DNA from: Plecoglossus altivelis
Lineage: Eukaryota > Chordata > Actinopteri > Osmeriformes > Plecoglossidae
Assembly: GCA_036571765.1 (NCBI GenBank)
Contig: BROE01000003.1
Coordinates: 10,518,821 to 10,582,820, forward strand
Direction: 5' to 3'
Length of the DNA: 64,000 nt
In this document: positions 47,173-60,286 of the stretch, in pieces
Numbering within the stretch: the stretch's first letter is position 1
How the letters are laid out: each line of letters opens with the position of its first letter
Position numbers and translations under genes: made by a program
The notes under the pieces: model-generated
What the model saw: the letters and a program-made list of their open reading frames with translations, nothing else
What the model was told of the DNA's origin: nothing
Databases searched by the model: none

Positions 47173-49986
47173 TTGGCAGTCAGTCAACTGAGCTGACTGG
47201 TCAATTGATCAGAAGATTCTTGTTCTTTTAGTTCTGAACAAGTCAGTCAACAAACCATTCAGTCAGTTTGCTGGCAGTCAGTCAGCCTATTTAGAAGCCA
47301 TCTTTTCAGTGAGTCAGCCTGTCAATTAGTTAGTCGGTGAGCCAGTTGGTCTGTCTGCCACCCAGTCAGACATTAAGCAAACCAGACAATTGCAATAGAA
47401 TTATCTAAACATTGCCTTTGCCTCAAAAAAGAAGCAATAAAATGTGTTCATAGAGGGAAAAGGGAAGCGGATACAACTAATGTCTGTCGAACTAACTAAT
47501 CAGTTTCGCACACGATCAGTTGATCAGACAATAACACATATATTCACATCAGGGTACAATTTACTACAGAGACATTTCAGATAACAGAACTATCAAAAAT
47601 ATCAAAAATAATAATAGGCGAGATTAAAGGAGTAAGTCTCGCTTAAAGGTTTCTAAAGTTTCCAGAGGATGGCAGCTTAAAAACGTAAGATGCCTTTCCT
47701 TATCTTGTCTCTTGGTCCTGGCTTTAAGAAGTTTAAAGTTAGGTCAGTCAGTCAGCCACCTAATCAGTTAGCAAACTACCTTGTTAGCCAGCTAATTAGT
47801 TAGCCCAGCCAGCCAGCCAGCTGGTCAGCCAACTAGTTAGGTTATTGAAGACATCCCTGTTGATAAGTGAAAGATTGCATTACTCACTGCATGATAAAAC
47901 ACAGCACGCAGATGGCAAGTTGTCATGTGCTACAATACCAAATCGTAAAAAGCATGGGTAAAAACACAACTACCGATGAAGAGCCTTTAATATATCTCTC
48001 CATCATTAAACATTCTGTGTGAACTTCAATTCTTTCATAGCTCATATCATCGAAGCTTCAGGTTTGTGTTGACAGTTGTGTGTGTGTGTGGGGTTGTGTG
48101 TATATAGAGGTGGATTGTGTGTGTGTGTGTGTGTGTGTAAGGTGTGTTCCCTGTAATGACCCAGTGATGTGCCCTCCAGCATAAGGTTGGTAATCTCCAC
48201 AGTGTGTGCTTGACCTGCTTCGTGTAGCTCTGACAGGGGCTCTTTATTTACACAATGACAGCATGCTCAGTGGACAGAAGCCACATTAATTCACCCCAGC
48301 AGGAATGGAGGAGCAGAGAGCCCTAGTCTGGCATGATCTAACACCATCCCTCCCACTAACCCCAAACATTCAATCCCCCCTCTCACAATTTGTAAACTCA
48401 CACTGTATCTTTACACAATGAATCTTTACTTGCAACCAGACACAAATTGTTAACACAACCCTGACTCTTTCTTATCACTATTGTAGACAGAATTAGATAA
48501 GGGACTATGTGCAACAAGCACTGAAACCATAAGAATTTGGAACACTGGTGCTGTGTACTGGTAGCAGTAGAGATTGTCAATATGACTCCTACAACCATGG
48601 AAGTATTTAACAGCTCCTTGTCCAGAAGTGAGGTTATACGTGGAGCAGCAAACTACTGTAGGGGACAACTTCTACAACACACGCTTACAATCAAGCCTGC
48701 TTTGGCAATGATTACGCTTGGACCAGCCATGTACTGTTTCATAAACAAAAGTCTGCATTGTGAGTGAGGTAGACAATCACAACTCACACTTGTAGGATTT
48801 TAATGTGCCATCAGTCTGCCTGTCTGTCTGCCTGTCTGTCTGTCTGTCTCTGTTCACCCAGAGAGTGGGGCTGAGGTTTGATATCAAAGCCTTGCAGCTG
48901 TGGGTGTTTGAGTGTGTGCATGTGTGTGCATGTGCGTGTCTGCGTATGTGTGTGTGTGCATGCATGTGCGTCTGTGTGCGTGTGTGTGTGTGTGCGTGTG
49001 CGTGTGTGTGTGTGCAACAGGGGTTCAGAACCAGACCTCCTGAGGGGGATTATGCTCTTGCTGGGAGAGGAGAGAGGATGTTGAGTGAACACCTGCCATG
49101 GTGTCAATAGAGTGTCTGTGAATCACCCCAATCACTCACAGTATGGAAGGAGGGAGGATGAATGGATTGGCTGGAGTGAGGGGGTGAGGGGGGTGAAGGC
49201 GGGGAGATGAGAGGAAAGAGGGGGATGGATTCAGGGGGTTACCCCAGTAAGACGACGGTCATTCCATTACCATACGTAGTGGCAATCATTCTGCACTTTC
49301 AGTCAGATAGGCCCAGATGCAGACTAGCAGTCTGTCATGGTTACTTATTACTTATTACTTTTCCTTCATTTTGGATTGATTGTGAGAGACGCAGAGAACA
49401 TAGATGAATGGTTATCTTGTAATTCATTCATAGTCAAAAAGTCTTATTTATTGATGATTTTATTTGACATGGTGTTCACAAGAACGTCTTATTTACAGTA
49501 TATTCCTTAATGTACCAGGTTCAATTGTTTTGAACTTCATCCCAATGCGTAACAGTTATTCGGCTAAAGAGAGTTGCAGTCTTCTATGGCCTTTTATCTT
49601 TCTCTGGGGTCTGTTCACTCCCATTTTCTCCTTTGTCCTGGAAGCTTCTCAATGCTGCAGTGTTTGAAGGGCAGACTGGTCTTCTTGGCTATATAAAAAA
49701 ACTGTAAATGTATACAAGTTTTTTCACCATCGATGTTGTCTCTCGTTACACTTTTCTTTTTTTTCTTTTGGTGAGGGTGTGTTTTGTGTGAGTGGATGGA
49801 CCAGTACTTCGTTTGCTCTATTGGCACTTTGGCACTTGTCTCCTCACAAGCACAGCATCATTATCCTCCCCTACACTCCTTGATAATTCAGTCCTGAGGA
49901 TCACCTGATAGCCTGGTCCAGTGCGAGTGAAGTGTAAAGTGTACCTCATCAGGAGAGAGATGGAGGCTGTTTCTTCTGTGAACTGG

Positions 49987-50100
49987 CTGGCAGATAGTGA
50001 ACCCAGGGCTAGTGGATAGTGAACTCTGAGCTGGCAGATAGTGAACCCAGGGCTAGTGGATAGTGAACTCTGGGCTGGCAGATAGTGAACTCCAAGCTGT
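49987..50100. repeat. 44-bp tandem repeat x2.6
   Basis: Units start CTGGCAGATAGTGAAC at 49987, 50031 and 50075. Each unit is itself made of two diverged 22-bp halves sharing GATAGTGAACYC. Confidence 0.9.
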
Positions 50101-50714
50101 GAAATAGACTGTCTGAGACAGTGAAAGTGGAAGGAAGGAGGTGTCAGTCTACAGGAGCACTCAAAGTGTACTTCTCCTGAATAGTAGAAGAACTTGAGTG
50201 CAAACGTTTCATTCGATCTGACGAACAGATAGACAGGCAGATAGACAACTGGACAGACAAACAGAAAAACAGATACAGACAGACAGACAGGCAGGCGATG
50301 AGGTCAGTGCTCCAGAAGAGCCCAAATGATAGGGTTTTTAAGGGCGTGGACTGCATTCGTTACCGCCTAATTAATTTGCTTCACTCAATGCTGCCCTTCC
50401 CAGTGTTTTGACAGCAGTGGTTAGACATCTAATCTTTTGTCATTGCACCGTCTTCCAGAAGTGGATTTTCAAACACAAACCCTACACCATCACCTGTGGC
50501 TGGAAGGCCTTTTCTTTCAATGCAGTATTGATTTGTTAGCTGGACCATTTTCACGCAAGCTCATCTGTTCTCTGTCTATCTGTCAGTTATTTCGTTGTTG
50601 TTTTTTTGACCAAGGGTTCTGTAAGCGCTCTAAATGATATGATTACAGCGAATCATCTTGTGTCTGGTAGAGAGTAAACAAAGAGGAATATTGACAAGAG
50701 AACTAAAGTGCCAC

Positions 50715-50770
50715 AAGATCATCACCATCATCATCATCATCATCATCACCACCATCATCAGCATCACCTG
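50715..50770. repeat. (CAT/CAC)n trinucleotide repeat
   Basis: CATCATCATCAT with CACCAC interruptions. It encodes poly-His in one frame, which is an artefact. Confidence 0.93.
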
Positions 50771-52469
50771 ACACGCGCTGGGCTATTTTCTCTTCTTGCT
50801 CTCCCCGCATCCCCTTCTCCACCTCCTCCATCTCGGGGGAGGATGAGTCTGACGTGTCCTGATACAGTACCTCACATTAGGATCAAGGGCAACAAGTCAG
50901 AGGCCACTGATTGAGCCTGTCTTCCCAAAGAAAGACTCTCCGACAGCAGAATCAATCCAGCGCTGGCTATTGATTCAGCAATATCACAGCTGCCTGCTAA
51001 TGAAAGGGTAGAAGAAGAGGGAGAGAGCGACAGAGAGAGAGAGAGAGAAAGAGAGAGGGAGAGAGGGAGAGAGAGAGAGGGAGAGATGGAGAGACCGGGC
51101 AGAGGGTTCTCGGAGGTCTGGAATTACCTTTCGATTTGCAGAGGTCCGCAGTGTTGGGACTCTCATTTTTGCCTGGGCACCTTTCCTCTCCTCTGATCAA
51201 TACAGCATCAGCCAGCCACCTCCCTGTAATTATCCCTTCCCTCCCTTGCCGCCACACAAAGATACATTGGCCTCGCTGGGGGAACATAAAAGGTCACGCA
51301 AAATCAGCTGGCCGAACCGAAGGTGATGAGTGAGGAGAGGATCCCCCTGCCGACCCCCTTCCATTCTTCCCCTGCATTGGTGCGCTCGCCGCGGTACTTA
51401 GCTAGCTGGGCTTTTTAATTACTGTAATTTTCTCCCAGAAGTGGGAGAGTGAGCTGATGAAGTGAAGCACTCTCCTCCCTGCTGCTCCTGATGAGACTTG
51501 ATAGGCCTTCAAATTACGCATTGACTCCTCAGCTAGATTTCCCGTCACTGTTTGGAGCTAATAACCTGTAGAGCCCCCCCTCTCTCCTCTCCCCCCTCTC
51601 CATACCCCCCCCCTTGCTGTTTCCCTTTCCCCCTCTCGCTCTCTTTCTCTCCATGCCCCCTTCTACCTCTCCCTGGTCCCTGGTGTCAGAGTGGTAATTA
51701 CACTGTGTGAAATCTCTCCTGCAATCACAGCTGTCCCACACTCGGCTGGCAGGCCAGGTCAGCCAGGGTGTCACAGAGCTGGCCAAGACACAACATCTCT
51801 CCTTCACTCTTCACTCTCGCTGAGTGGCAACTCCATCTTATGGAGCCGTTTCCCTCATGGAGCTATTTTTAGATGAGCTCCGAAACTGCCTTTTAGTTGT
51901 CGTGTCATTGTTTGAAATTTGCAAGCGCGCTGGACTCATATTCATCTTTCTATTCAGTTTGTGCAAATGGAACTCAATCTCAGGCATTAGAACTTGGAAC
52001 AAGCTGACAAGTGTACACTAACTATACACGCCTTCCTGGTGTCTCAGCCCGCAACATTATATTTAGATTCTAGAACAATAATTATTAGTGTCAAAATACT
52101 ATTTCTGCTTTGTCATTGTCTTGCCCAGCTCTGGCCAAGAGGCTGTAGACAAATATTTCAGTCCCAAATTTTCATCGAAATCCTAAAAGTTGTCAGATAT
52201 CATTTTATACTATCATGTAATTCACCAACACAGACTTTTTGGAATACAGTTGTCTACATTTGCAGCCGTTCCAAGCTCATTACTCAGTGTAGGGAGACAG
52301 TCTCTCCTCTGCAGTGCCTCACCCCTGTCCCTTCTCTCAGCGTTATGCATCAACGGGCCCAGCAGACGCCGCCTGCATCCGTCCCTCACCTCACCTCACG
52401 GGGACCGATGTGTTAAACGGACGATGGGAGCGCACTGCTGGAGTGAGAGGTGCCGTTTAACAGGAAGTT

Positions 52470-52724
52470 AGCTCGCAGTTTCACAGGAAACAACGGTGCA
52501 GCCGCCCGCGCGGCCGGGAGCGGGACCGGCGCTGTAGCGGTGCCGTTCCTCGATCGTCTTTATGGCCGTTGACGCCCGGTGTGGTGGACTGAACCAGCGT
52601 CGCTGTTACAGGAGTACGACTTGAGCTAAAGATCCAGTTGGAGGAGGTCAAGGATTCCACCAGCACCGGGCCACTGATTCAAGTGGAAACGGCCAAAGGA
52701 GGAGAACGAGAAAAAATATGGTGA
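52470..52724 (+). other. CpG-rich block with a candidate exon
   Basis: Between 52495 and 52610 the DNA is rich in CG dinucleotides, unlike its surroundings, and contains GGAA (ETS-like) sites, which suggests a small CpG island or promoter. Just after it, the acceptor GTCGCTGTTACAG (ending 52611) is followed by an open frame reading LELKIQLEEVKDSTSTGP then LIQVETAKGG, with a stop at 52722-52724. Possible donors are weak. It could be an early exon of the gene ending at 60361, but this is inference and no junction is demonstrated. Confidence 0.3.
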
Positions 52725-53584
52725 AGGAAGGGAAGGTGAAGAGAAGAGTGGGAAAAAAAATAGGCCCCGTCCAGCACCAGTCCATGTCCCAGTGTGTTTA
52801 CTGTGACTGCTTGAGGATTTTCAGTCCGCTCCTTGCAATGACAGCTGTTTGCAGCTGAGCCCAGTACCTTGATATACCCCAGCAATAAATAGTGGACTCT
52901 GGAGAAGATTAGGAGGAATGTAGAAGGTGTGCATGTGGGTGTAAGTGTGTGTGTGTGTGTGTGTGTCTGCAATACTGACTCAAATCACATTTAAAATTGA
53001 GATCACAACCCCAATGGCAATCCTCTATTGCCCCCTACTGGTTAATCTGCACACTACAATTCAATTTGCCCCTCACAGTGGAAAATACACACATCCCAGT
53101 CATTTCACATTGCCCTGACCAGCAATGAATGATACCTGGTCAGTGATTGACTGAAAATGTTACATAGCCTTATATTTGTCGATAGTTGACTGACTACTGT
53201 AGTAACAGGTGTGTGACATGTCTGTCCTGTCTTCAGAGGCCAGGATCCAGGCAGTCTTCAGGGGGCCTGAGAGTCCTCCAAGGTCCACAGTGACTTCCGG
53301 GGTCCTGGGAGTCATCCAGAGGCCAGGGTATCTCCCACGGTCCAGGGTGTTTCACAAAAGGTTGAAGTGTTGATCTGCTGCTCAGGGTCAATGGTTGCTA
53401 CCCAGCCCCTGATCTTTGTCCAGTCCCCGACTGGGATAGATGATGAGCAAAGTGAGGTAGAGCCTAACCAGCTGCCAACCAGGAGCCCCCAAGAGCAGAC
53501 AGATTCAACCTCAGCCATCATTTCACCTGTACAGAACTTGAGCAGTCATGATGGGAACAGGAGCCTTGCAGAATTAGTTTAAGA

Positions 53585-53702
53585 TCCCTCTTTCTCACTC
53601 ATTCTCTCTCTTAATCTATCTTTCTCTCTCTCGCTCTCTGTCTTTCTCTCTCTCTTCTCTCTGTCTCTGTCTGTTTGTCTGTTTGTCTGTCTGTCTGTCT
53701 CA

Positions 53703-53753
<51 letters not shown>

Positions 53754-53762
53754 GCTCTCCCT
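53585..53762. repeat. CT/CTGT compound repeat
   Basis: A pyrimidine tract with a CTGTCTGT block and a CACTCTCACTCT block. Confidence 0.93.
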
Positions 53763-55257
53763 CGGTGAAAGTCTCATTGCCCAGACCAGGTCCGTGGGCT
53801 TTGGAATTAGGCATTGTGGTTCCCCAACAAGCCATGACAAGTGATCCACACACACACACAACACTAACTCGCTCGCTCACTGAGCCCAGCTGCCCAGCAC
53901 TAACAGCAGAGACGTGTGTTGTGTTGCAGGCCTGATGATGGATGTCTGCATCGTCAGGGCAGGGGGCTGAGAGGCCATGTTGCGATGGGCACTCTGGTTG
54001 AGTACAACATGACATCTTCTCGTCTTTCTCCAATTGTGTGTGTGCGCGTGAGCGCGTGCCTGTGCGCGCGTATAGTACATGTGTGATTGCATATGAGTGG
54101 GTGTGCATCTGTGTGGCTAAATGCATATCTGCCTGTGTGCGTTTGAGTGTGTGCATGTGTGTGTGTGTGTGTGTGTGTTTGTGCCTTTCTCCCTGCATGT
54201 GTGTGTGTGCTTGTCTTGTCTTGCTCTGATGGGCGCGTGTCAGCGAGGCGCGCTGGGGTTTTCATGTCTCAGTAGTCACTGTAATGATTGCAGATGGGGG
54301 CACTGCAGGGGGTCCGCAGCCCCCCCAGCCCCCTCCCAGCCCAACGGCCCTGTCATTGTTGCAGAGCTGGCCCTGTGCGACCTGCTACACTGGCTCCATC
54401 TCATCCTCATCTTCCTGACATACAGCATAGCCATTCTGAAGCAGATCTGCCAAATTACACATCTCAGAATCCCATGTGGACAGCTAGCCGGTACTTGCTT
54501 TTAAGCTTGCCGAAGACTGAAAGCGGCAGTTTAGGAACAAAGTTTGGCAAAATGAATTCAAAGAGATCTAGGCAAATGAATGGATTTGATTGCATCTAAT
54601 TTGCTTGCAAGTGTGTATGCGCGTTTGTGTGTGTGTATGTGTGTGTGTGTGTATGTGTAATTATTTACCCATGGTGATAGGCCTCCCCAGGGAGCTTTCC
54701 TATTGGACAGGGATTAATGATGACATGAGCAGTGACTGGAAGTAATGTCCCTCAGAGAGCTGGCGCTGATAAACAGCTGACAGCTGCAGGTCTCCTTCAC
54801 CCCTGTACAACTACCTTTATGATAGCATGGGGACTAGGAAATAGGATTACATTGTTGTAATGGCTGTAATACTATCATAATCTGTCACTCAGTTAGAGAT
54901 GACGTATGTAACAGGAGAGCAAAAACTCAAAGGAAAGACAGAGGGACAATTCAGATCTACGTTGAAAAAAAAACCCATTTGCGTGAAATGCTGAAATAAA
55001 ATCCGTCAACAATCTTGCCGAATTGTCAAACACGGCACTACTTCTTGGAAATGTTATTTAAGGGAGATGCATTTCTGTGTAAGTCTTAGGGAACCCAAGA
55101 TTGTTTATATGTGTATGTGTTTTATTGTTGTCAACAGCACAAGAGTGTCGGCAGAAAATAATATTTTGATTTGTTGTGTTAAATCTTGTTATTTCAGAAT
55201 TTCAGAAACCATGTTTGTTTTATATTTTCCTGTAATCACTTTCAATCTTCCATCTCA

Positions 55258-55283
55258 TTTTGTCTCTCTTTTCTCTCTTTTCT

Positions 55284-55340
<57 letters not shown>
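55258..55340. repeat. (CT)n microsatellite
   Basis: TTTTCTCTC units followed by a pure CT run of about 50 bp. Confidence 0.95.
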
Positions 55341-55343
<3 letters not shown>

Positions 55344-55429
55344 ACACTGATAACAGCAAGACCATCATGTTAGGAAGAGTCCTAGTTTCAGTTGTGATGA
55401 GGCTGCAAGGTGCTTAGAGCCAGGAGGTG

Positions 55430-55605
55430 TTGGATCAGCCTGAACAGTGTCAAGCAAGGCTAAATCAGGCCAAGCAAGCCTGAACCAGGCTAAGGAAGTC
55501 TGGAATCAGGCCGAGCAAGGCTCAACCAGGCCAAGCGAGGCTGAAAAAGGCTAAGTGAGGCAGGCCAAACAAGGCTGAGAAAGGCTAAACAGCTCCAAAC
55601 CCAGT
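55430..55605. repeat. degenerate repeat (GGCCAAGCAAGSCTGAACCA)
   Basis: A tandem of variable units around CAAGGCTGAACCAGGCTAAG, with about nine recognisable GGC(C/T)(A/G)A cores. It is heavily diverged. Confidence 0.8.
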
Positions 55606-58380
55606 ATCCCTGCCATAGATTGTTCTAGGGCTGCTATTACTTTGATCAGAACCAGACTGGACAGACCATAGCTCCGGGTTCTGTCTTTTTTAGTCCATTT
55701 TCATCGGGGGGGGGGGGGGGGGACCTTGTAAATGAAAGTTGGGTGGTGATGAGACCCTTTTGGCGCTTTTTCCTACAGCATTAAGTCAGCCTCCCACTGA
55801 GTTCTGTCTGCGTTATCGGCGTTGATATTCCCTCATAGTCAGGTGGACACGGTCCTGACGCACACTGGTTAGGAAGTCTGAGTTTTAACGCAGGTGACGA
55901 CCACTGCAGGTCTCCCTGAAGGGAAAGTTTTAGGCATCGCCCACAGGATTTATCCTCATCCCTCCCCCTCACTCCCCCTCCCTGCCCACGCTCCCAGGGG
56001 GCCCAGACACCCCTGCCCTTCCCACCCACTGGGACCCCAACGCGTGAGGCAGCTGCACTGCCCCAACCCCATCTCTCCCCCCCCCCTCATCCTCTCCCTC
56101 ACCACCCCCTTAACCCCCCCTCACCCTGGCCTGGAGCCCCCAGCTTGTCTGCCTGGCCACCCAACCAAAAGGCACGTCTCTGTATTCTGCTGAAATCCTC
56201 TGTCTGACATTTCATAGCTCAGTGTGATAACAGCTATCCTACCCAGACATGGTGGACATTCACACATGTTCTGCAGCAGGGTATGTATGCCCATGAGGCT
56301 TCACATCCAAGACACCAACACGCATATTGTTATGTGACCGGTCTCTTGGATTTAAAGCCTTATGGGGATGTATGAATGACGGCTCTTTCTACCTTCTTCA
56401 TCTCTACCACAATACCACCTGAATCAGGGTACTATCTGCAAGGAAACTGCTTCTTTGAGTAGGCCAGGTCTCTTTCTGAAGTTGGTTTGAATCACTTTAA
56501 AAGACTTAGAGCCAATGTACCAGAAGAAGAGTGAAATGAGTATCGAGGAGGATTACTGCCATCTTTAATCTAATCCAATCTCTGAGATTATGCTTCTTTT
56601 AATGGAGTTGGAGAGATTATGTATGATAGAGATCATGTACATCTTCAAAGAGCAAAAATTACAGCCAATTAAATATGTAGCTGGAAGGGTTTGTCGGTCT
56701 GTTGAATAGAGCAACGTCATACCCATGAAAGCGAAGAGGGCAACGTCTTATTTACGCAATTTCGTTAAATACATTGTTGATAACGCGTTTAACACATTAG
56801 TGCGAGACAAGATTGTGGGATAACTTAATAAACGAGTAATGTTTCTTTGCCGTTTTAAAGAGATACAATGAGACATGCTACTGTTTCATCTAGCTCTCCA
56901 TTACTTTGTCCACTGACCTGCAATGTCTCCATAGTAAAAACAATTACGCATGGCAATAATGTACTGAGCACAACATTCCACTAAAGAAGGATTGGTGGAT
57001 ATTTGTTGGCCGTATTACCGTCCCATCCACAATTGGAATGGTAGGTATTTTAAAATAAATCTTGGGACAGTGACAGCATTGATTGAATGTGTATCGTATC
57101 AGAAAGGCGGGGACAGTATGAGGAAATGAGCAAAACCTGTGGATGGATAATCACTGTCTTCTGTCAGCTGCCTGTCTAGAGCTTTGTTATGGAACAAAGG
57201 GAGTTATAAATTCTGTAACCGAAGATGAGCACTATGATCAGCACTATGGGTAGTTGCATTCAAGACGCTTAATATATCTCACGTCGCAACAACCTGAATA
57301 TTTACGCAACGGAAACTCGCGATTGAGCTACTTATGCACAGTGCTCTTTAAGGGAGTGTGTCATTGATTGATTGATTGATTTATTGATTAGTTGGTTGAT
57401 TCTCTTGATCCGAAATGCGGTTTTTAACATAAATGTCATTTAAAAGTAATCGCCGATCGAGACTTTGGGGAGAAACAACATCGGTGCTTTCCTGTCCACT
57501 CCTCCTTCGGACACCCCCACCTAAAACACCCATAACCTCCGCCTTATCGCAAACTTTGTGGAATCTACACAGAACGCACCTGAGGTGGCCTGAACAATGT
57601 CAAACGCCCAAAGCGTTCCAAAGTAGACGGCTGATGACCCAAGAGAGGCAGCGTAATTGTGCCCTTTGTCTTAATCCAGAGGGCTACAAGTATGACGATG
57701 ACAAGTTATCAGAAAATCTGAAAGATACTTAATGAGGCATTAAACGTTGTTATTCGTTTTTCCAACATACACTCTTGTTCATCTTAGCTAATTATATGAA
57801 TAGCTGTGTCTAAAGATAAACATGTCTTCCTACAGGGCACATGAGACATGTCTTCCCAGCGAGCAGACGAGCACACTGTACATTAATTACATACAGAGAC
57901 ATCCAGCCTAGTTGGAAGGTGTCATATCCTCATGGCGCTTCCACCCAGAGGGGGGTTGGGGCGGTGCTGAACATACAGGCAACATACAGGGCCGGAGCAG
58001 ACAGGAGCTGTTATTAAACGGGCCTTCATGAGGAGAAGGTAATGACACCTGACCTGATTATATTTAGACTCCCATCTTTCCTGTCTGAGGAATGGCAACG
58101 GGGAAACAGCTTAACACGCCAACTCTCCTCAGCGACAGATACTTTGAGGATCCGCAAAAGTCTCTGTGGTGTACTGAAACTTGGGCTTTAAGTCTCCACA
58201 TCACGTGTTTGGATCTGTGATCCTTTATATCCTGGGTTGAGATGAAATACCTTTTTCTACGCTACGGTAATGTTTCGCATTGCATGGTAAAACTGCCAGT
58301 ATGAAGTTTGTTTGTGGGAAGTTTGACACCAATGGCACAGAAATCACTGCCCCCTTTGTTTCACACACAATCGTGCCAAA

Positions 58381-58381
<1 letters not shown>

Positions 58382-58426
<45 letters not shown>
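58382..58426. repeat. (CA)n microsatellite
   Basis: A pure CA run of about 44 bp. Confidence 0.95.
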
Positions 58427-58427
<1 letters not shown>

Positions 58428-58736
58428 GGCACCAACAGTATGCAGAGCCCACGGGAGCTCATCTGTCCTATCTGTTGTCGTGGTTGTCGTTGTTGTTGTC
58501 GAACGTTCCAGTGAGTTCCAGATGACCAGGCGTGGACTCTGGTCACTGAGCTGGATGCACCGTGTTCATTCTCCTGCACACCAGAGCGGAGCTCACACCC
58601 ACATGTGACACGGGAGGTGCAGTGCAGCGGTCCGCATCCCCACTCGCATCTGTAAATCACACATTCATGCCCCAATTTATCAACATTTCACTGTTCAGTG
58701 GGTCCACAGAGACATAAACCTCTATCTCTTTTTTCT

Positions 58737-58822
58737 CCCCCCTCTCTCTATTTCTCTCTGTCTCCATCTCTCTTTTCCCCCCTCTCTCTATTTCTCTCTG
58801 TATCCATCTCTCTTTTCCCCCC
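58737..58822. repeat. 40-bp duplication in a pyrimidine tract
   Basis: CCTCTCTCTATTTCTCTCTG starts at 58741 and again at 58781, followed both times by a CCATCTCTCTTTTCCCC tail. This is a recent-looking tandem duplication. Confidence 0.9.
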
Positions 58823-59380
58823 TAAATCCTTTTCTCTATCTCTTGCCTCTCTCTATCCCTTACAATCTCCTCTCTTTCATCATTTTCCTTTTGCTCTTTC
58901 TCCATTTCTCTCTCCTTCTCTTGCTTTCTATTAAGGAACAAGGATCTTAAGAAAGGTGACACAGCAGGTCATGAGGAAGTAGGCCGACTGTTTTGGTTCA
59001 TTAGCCATGGTGTTAGGCTTCTGTAGGGTGGTGAGCCTGTCTGGGTAGAGCTGGGTAGAACTGGGGCTGGGTAGGGATGGGGGTAGGTGAGGTTCAGGGT
59101 TGGGACCTAGTAGGACTAGAGCTGTATTGGGGCTGGGGCTAGGTGGGGCTGGGATAAGGTAGACCCGGGGGCCGGAAAGATGGGGACTGGGATGAAGGTA
59201 GGGAGGGGATTAGGTTAAGCGGGGGGGAGGCAAAAGATGGAGATGTTAAAGACAACTTAGGTAGAAGCTTGTCCCAGCTCTTTCTGTGTGTCTACTGTAT
59301 TCTGATGGACGGTCCAGGGCTCTGTTTAAAACAGAAGGTGGTCTAATTCTGGGAATGCTGATCATCTCTGTTGTGCCCAG

Positions 59381-59529
59381 AGCTGTGGCTGACCTTCCTG
59401 CAGGACCAGCACCACTCTGCAGAGCAGATCTCCCAGCACCAGGGGGCATTACTGGGGGAAGGGCAACAGCAGGCAGACTCCATGCTGGAGCATGAACTGG
59501 GACACAGAAGGAAACTAATCTCAGAGCAT
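59381..59529 (+). CDS. penultimate exon of an unidentified plus-strand gene
   Basis: A 149-bp exon between the acceptor ATCTCTGTTGTGCCCAG and the donor GTAAGTGAG. It enters with two bases of a split codon and then reads 49 codons without a stop: LWLTFLQDQHHSAEQISQ at the start, QQQADSMLEHELGHRRKL near the end. It is rich in Q, E, L and H and looks helical, possibly coiled coil. It leaves in phase 0 and joins the exon at 60287 in frame. If the following intron is retained the frame adds VSEL and stops, with an AATAAA at 59840-59845, so a short alternative terminus is possible. I do not recognise the family, and it does not resemble the DCDC1 C-terminus expected from human synteny. Confidence 0.72.
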
Positions 59530-60286
59530 GTAAGTGAGTTGTGAAGAGGCCTGTTGAGACACACACACAGATTCACACACACATATGTGATACATACACA
59601 CACACATATTGTACATTAGAAACACAAATACACAGACTTATATACACACATATACAGGACAGACACACCAGAGACACACCAGAGATGTAAGTCATTTTTA
59701 CAGGGCTCTAAAGTTTGATCAAATTATTGTTGTGAGATTACTGTACTTGTCAACATTTGGGAACAAAATGTTGGGGGGGGGGGGCTTGCATGTGTGCTGA
59801 TGTTTCTGAATAGCTGGTAGTTGGTATTTAAGACAGAGCAATAAAATTGACAGAAATCTTCCCTTCATATGCCTGTTACCTCATCCATTAGTTTGATATA
59901 GCGGGACAAGTTTTCCCTTGTTTCTCACCATGAGAAATACAAGGTGTTGCGTGACAGCGTGAGAAATGGTTGAAATGCGAGAGTCCCACGGCGAATGCAT
60001 GAGACTTGAGAGCCCTGATTTAGTAACTGAGGAGGCACTCGCTAAATGTGATTTTTGCGATAAAAAGAGGGAGCGACTATATGCAACGTAATCCTTGTAA
60101 TCCTTCACCCCCTGAGACGCACACGCAAGCACGCAGATTGGGATTCAACACCGGGCCACTCAGTCTACGTCTCTCCTCTGAAACTCTGGCGCTGCACTGG
60201 GTCTAATGCACCAGAAGCTGTGTGTGTGTGTGTACCCAGGCCTTGCTGGGTCACTGGCCTGTTTACATCTCTCTTCTCTATTTCAG

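Larger units (their letters stand above)
32200..52400. other. large gene-poor region
   Basis: No exon with both a convincing reading frame and splice sites was found, apart from the weak candidate at 42447-42623. The region holds the tandem repeats and AT-rich block listed separately. If the gene ending at 60361 is long, its introns may cover this region. Confidence 0.5.
52725..59380. other. presumed intronic region of the unidentified gene
   Basis: It contains microsatellites, the degenerate repeat at 55.4 kb, a G16 run at 55707-55722 and a (GATT)n run at 57362-57385. An open stretch at 53235-53580 begins at a fair acceptor (TGTCCTGTCTTCAG) but is open in two frames, so I do not call it an exon. 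Confidence 0.45.

Noticed and set aside
51690..51835. Frame reading KSLLQSQLSHTRLAGQ after an acceptor-like site
   Set aside because: It looks helical, but there is no usable donor before the stop and competing frames are open on both strands.
53235..53582. Possible exon after TGTCCTGTCTTCAG and the open frame ending SLAELV
   Set aside because: The acceptor frame and the long frame differ, both are open by chance for a while, and no good donor exists in either.
54320..54504. Hydrophobic frame (LHLILIFLTYSIAILKQICQ) that could be a membrane segment
   Set aside because: It lacks flanking exon signals and a supporting family match; the preceding sequence is GT repeat.
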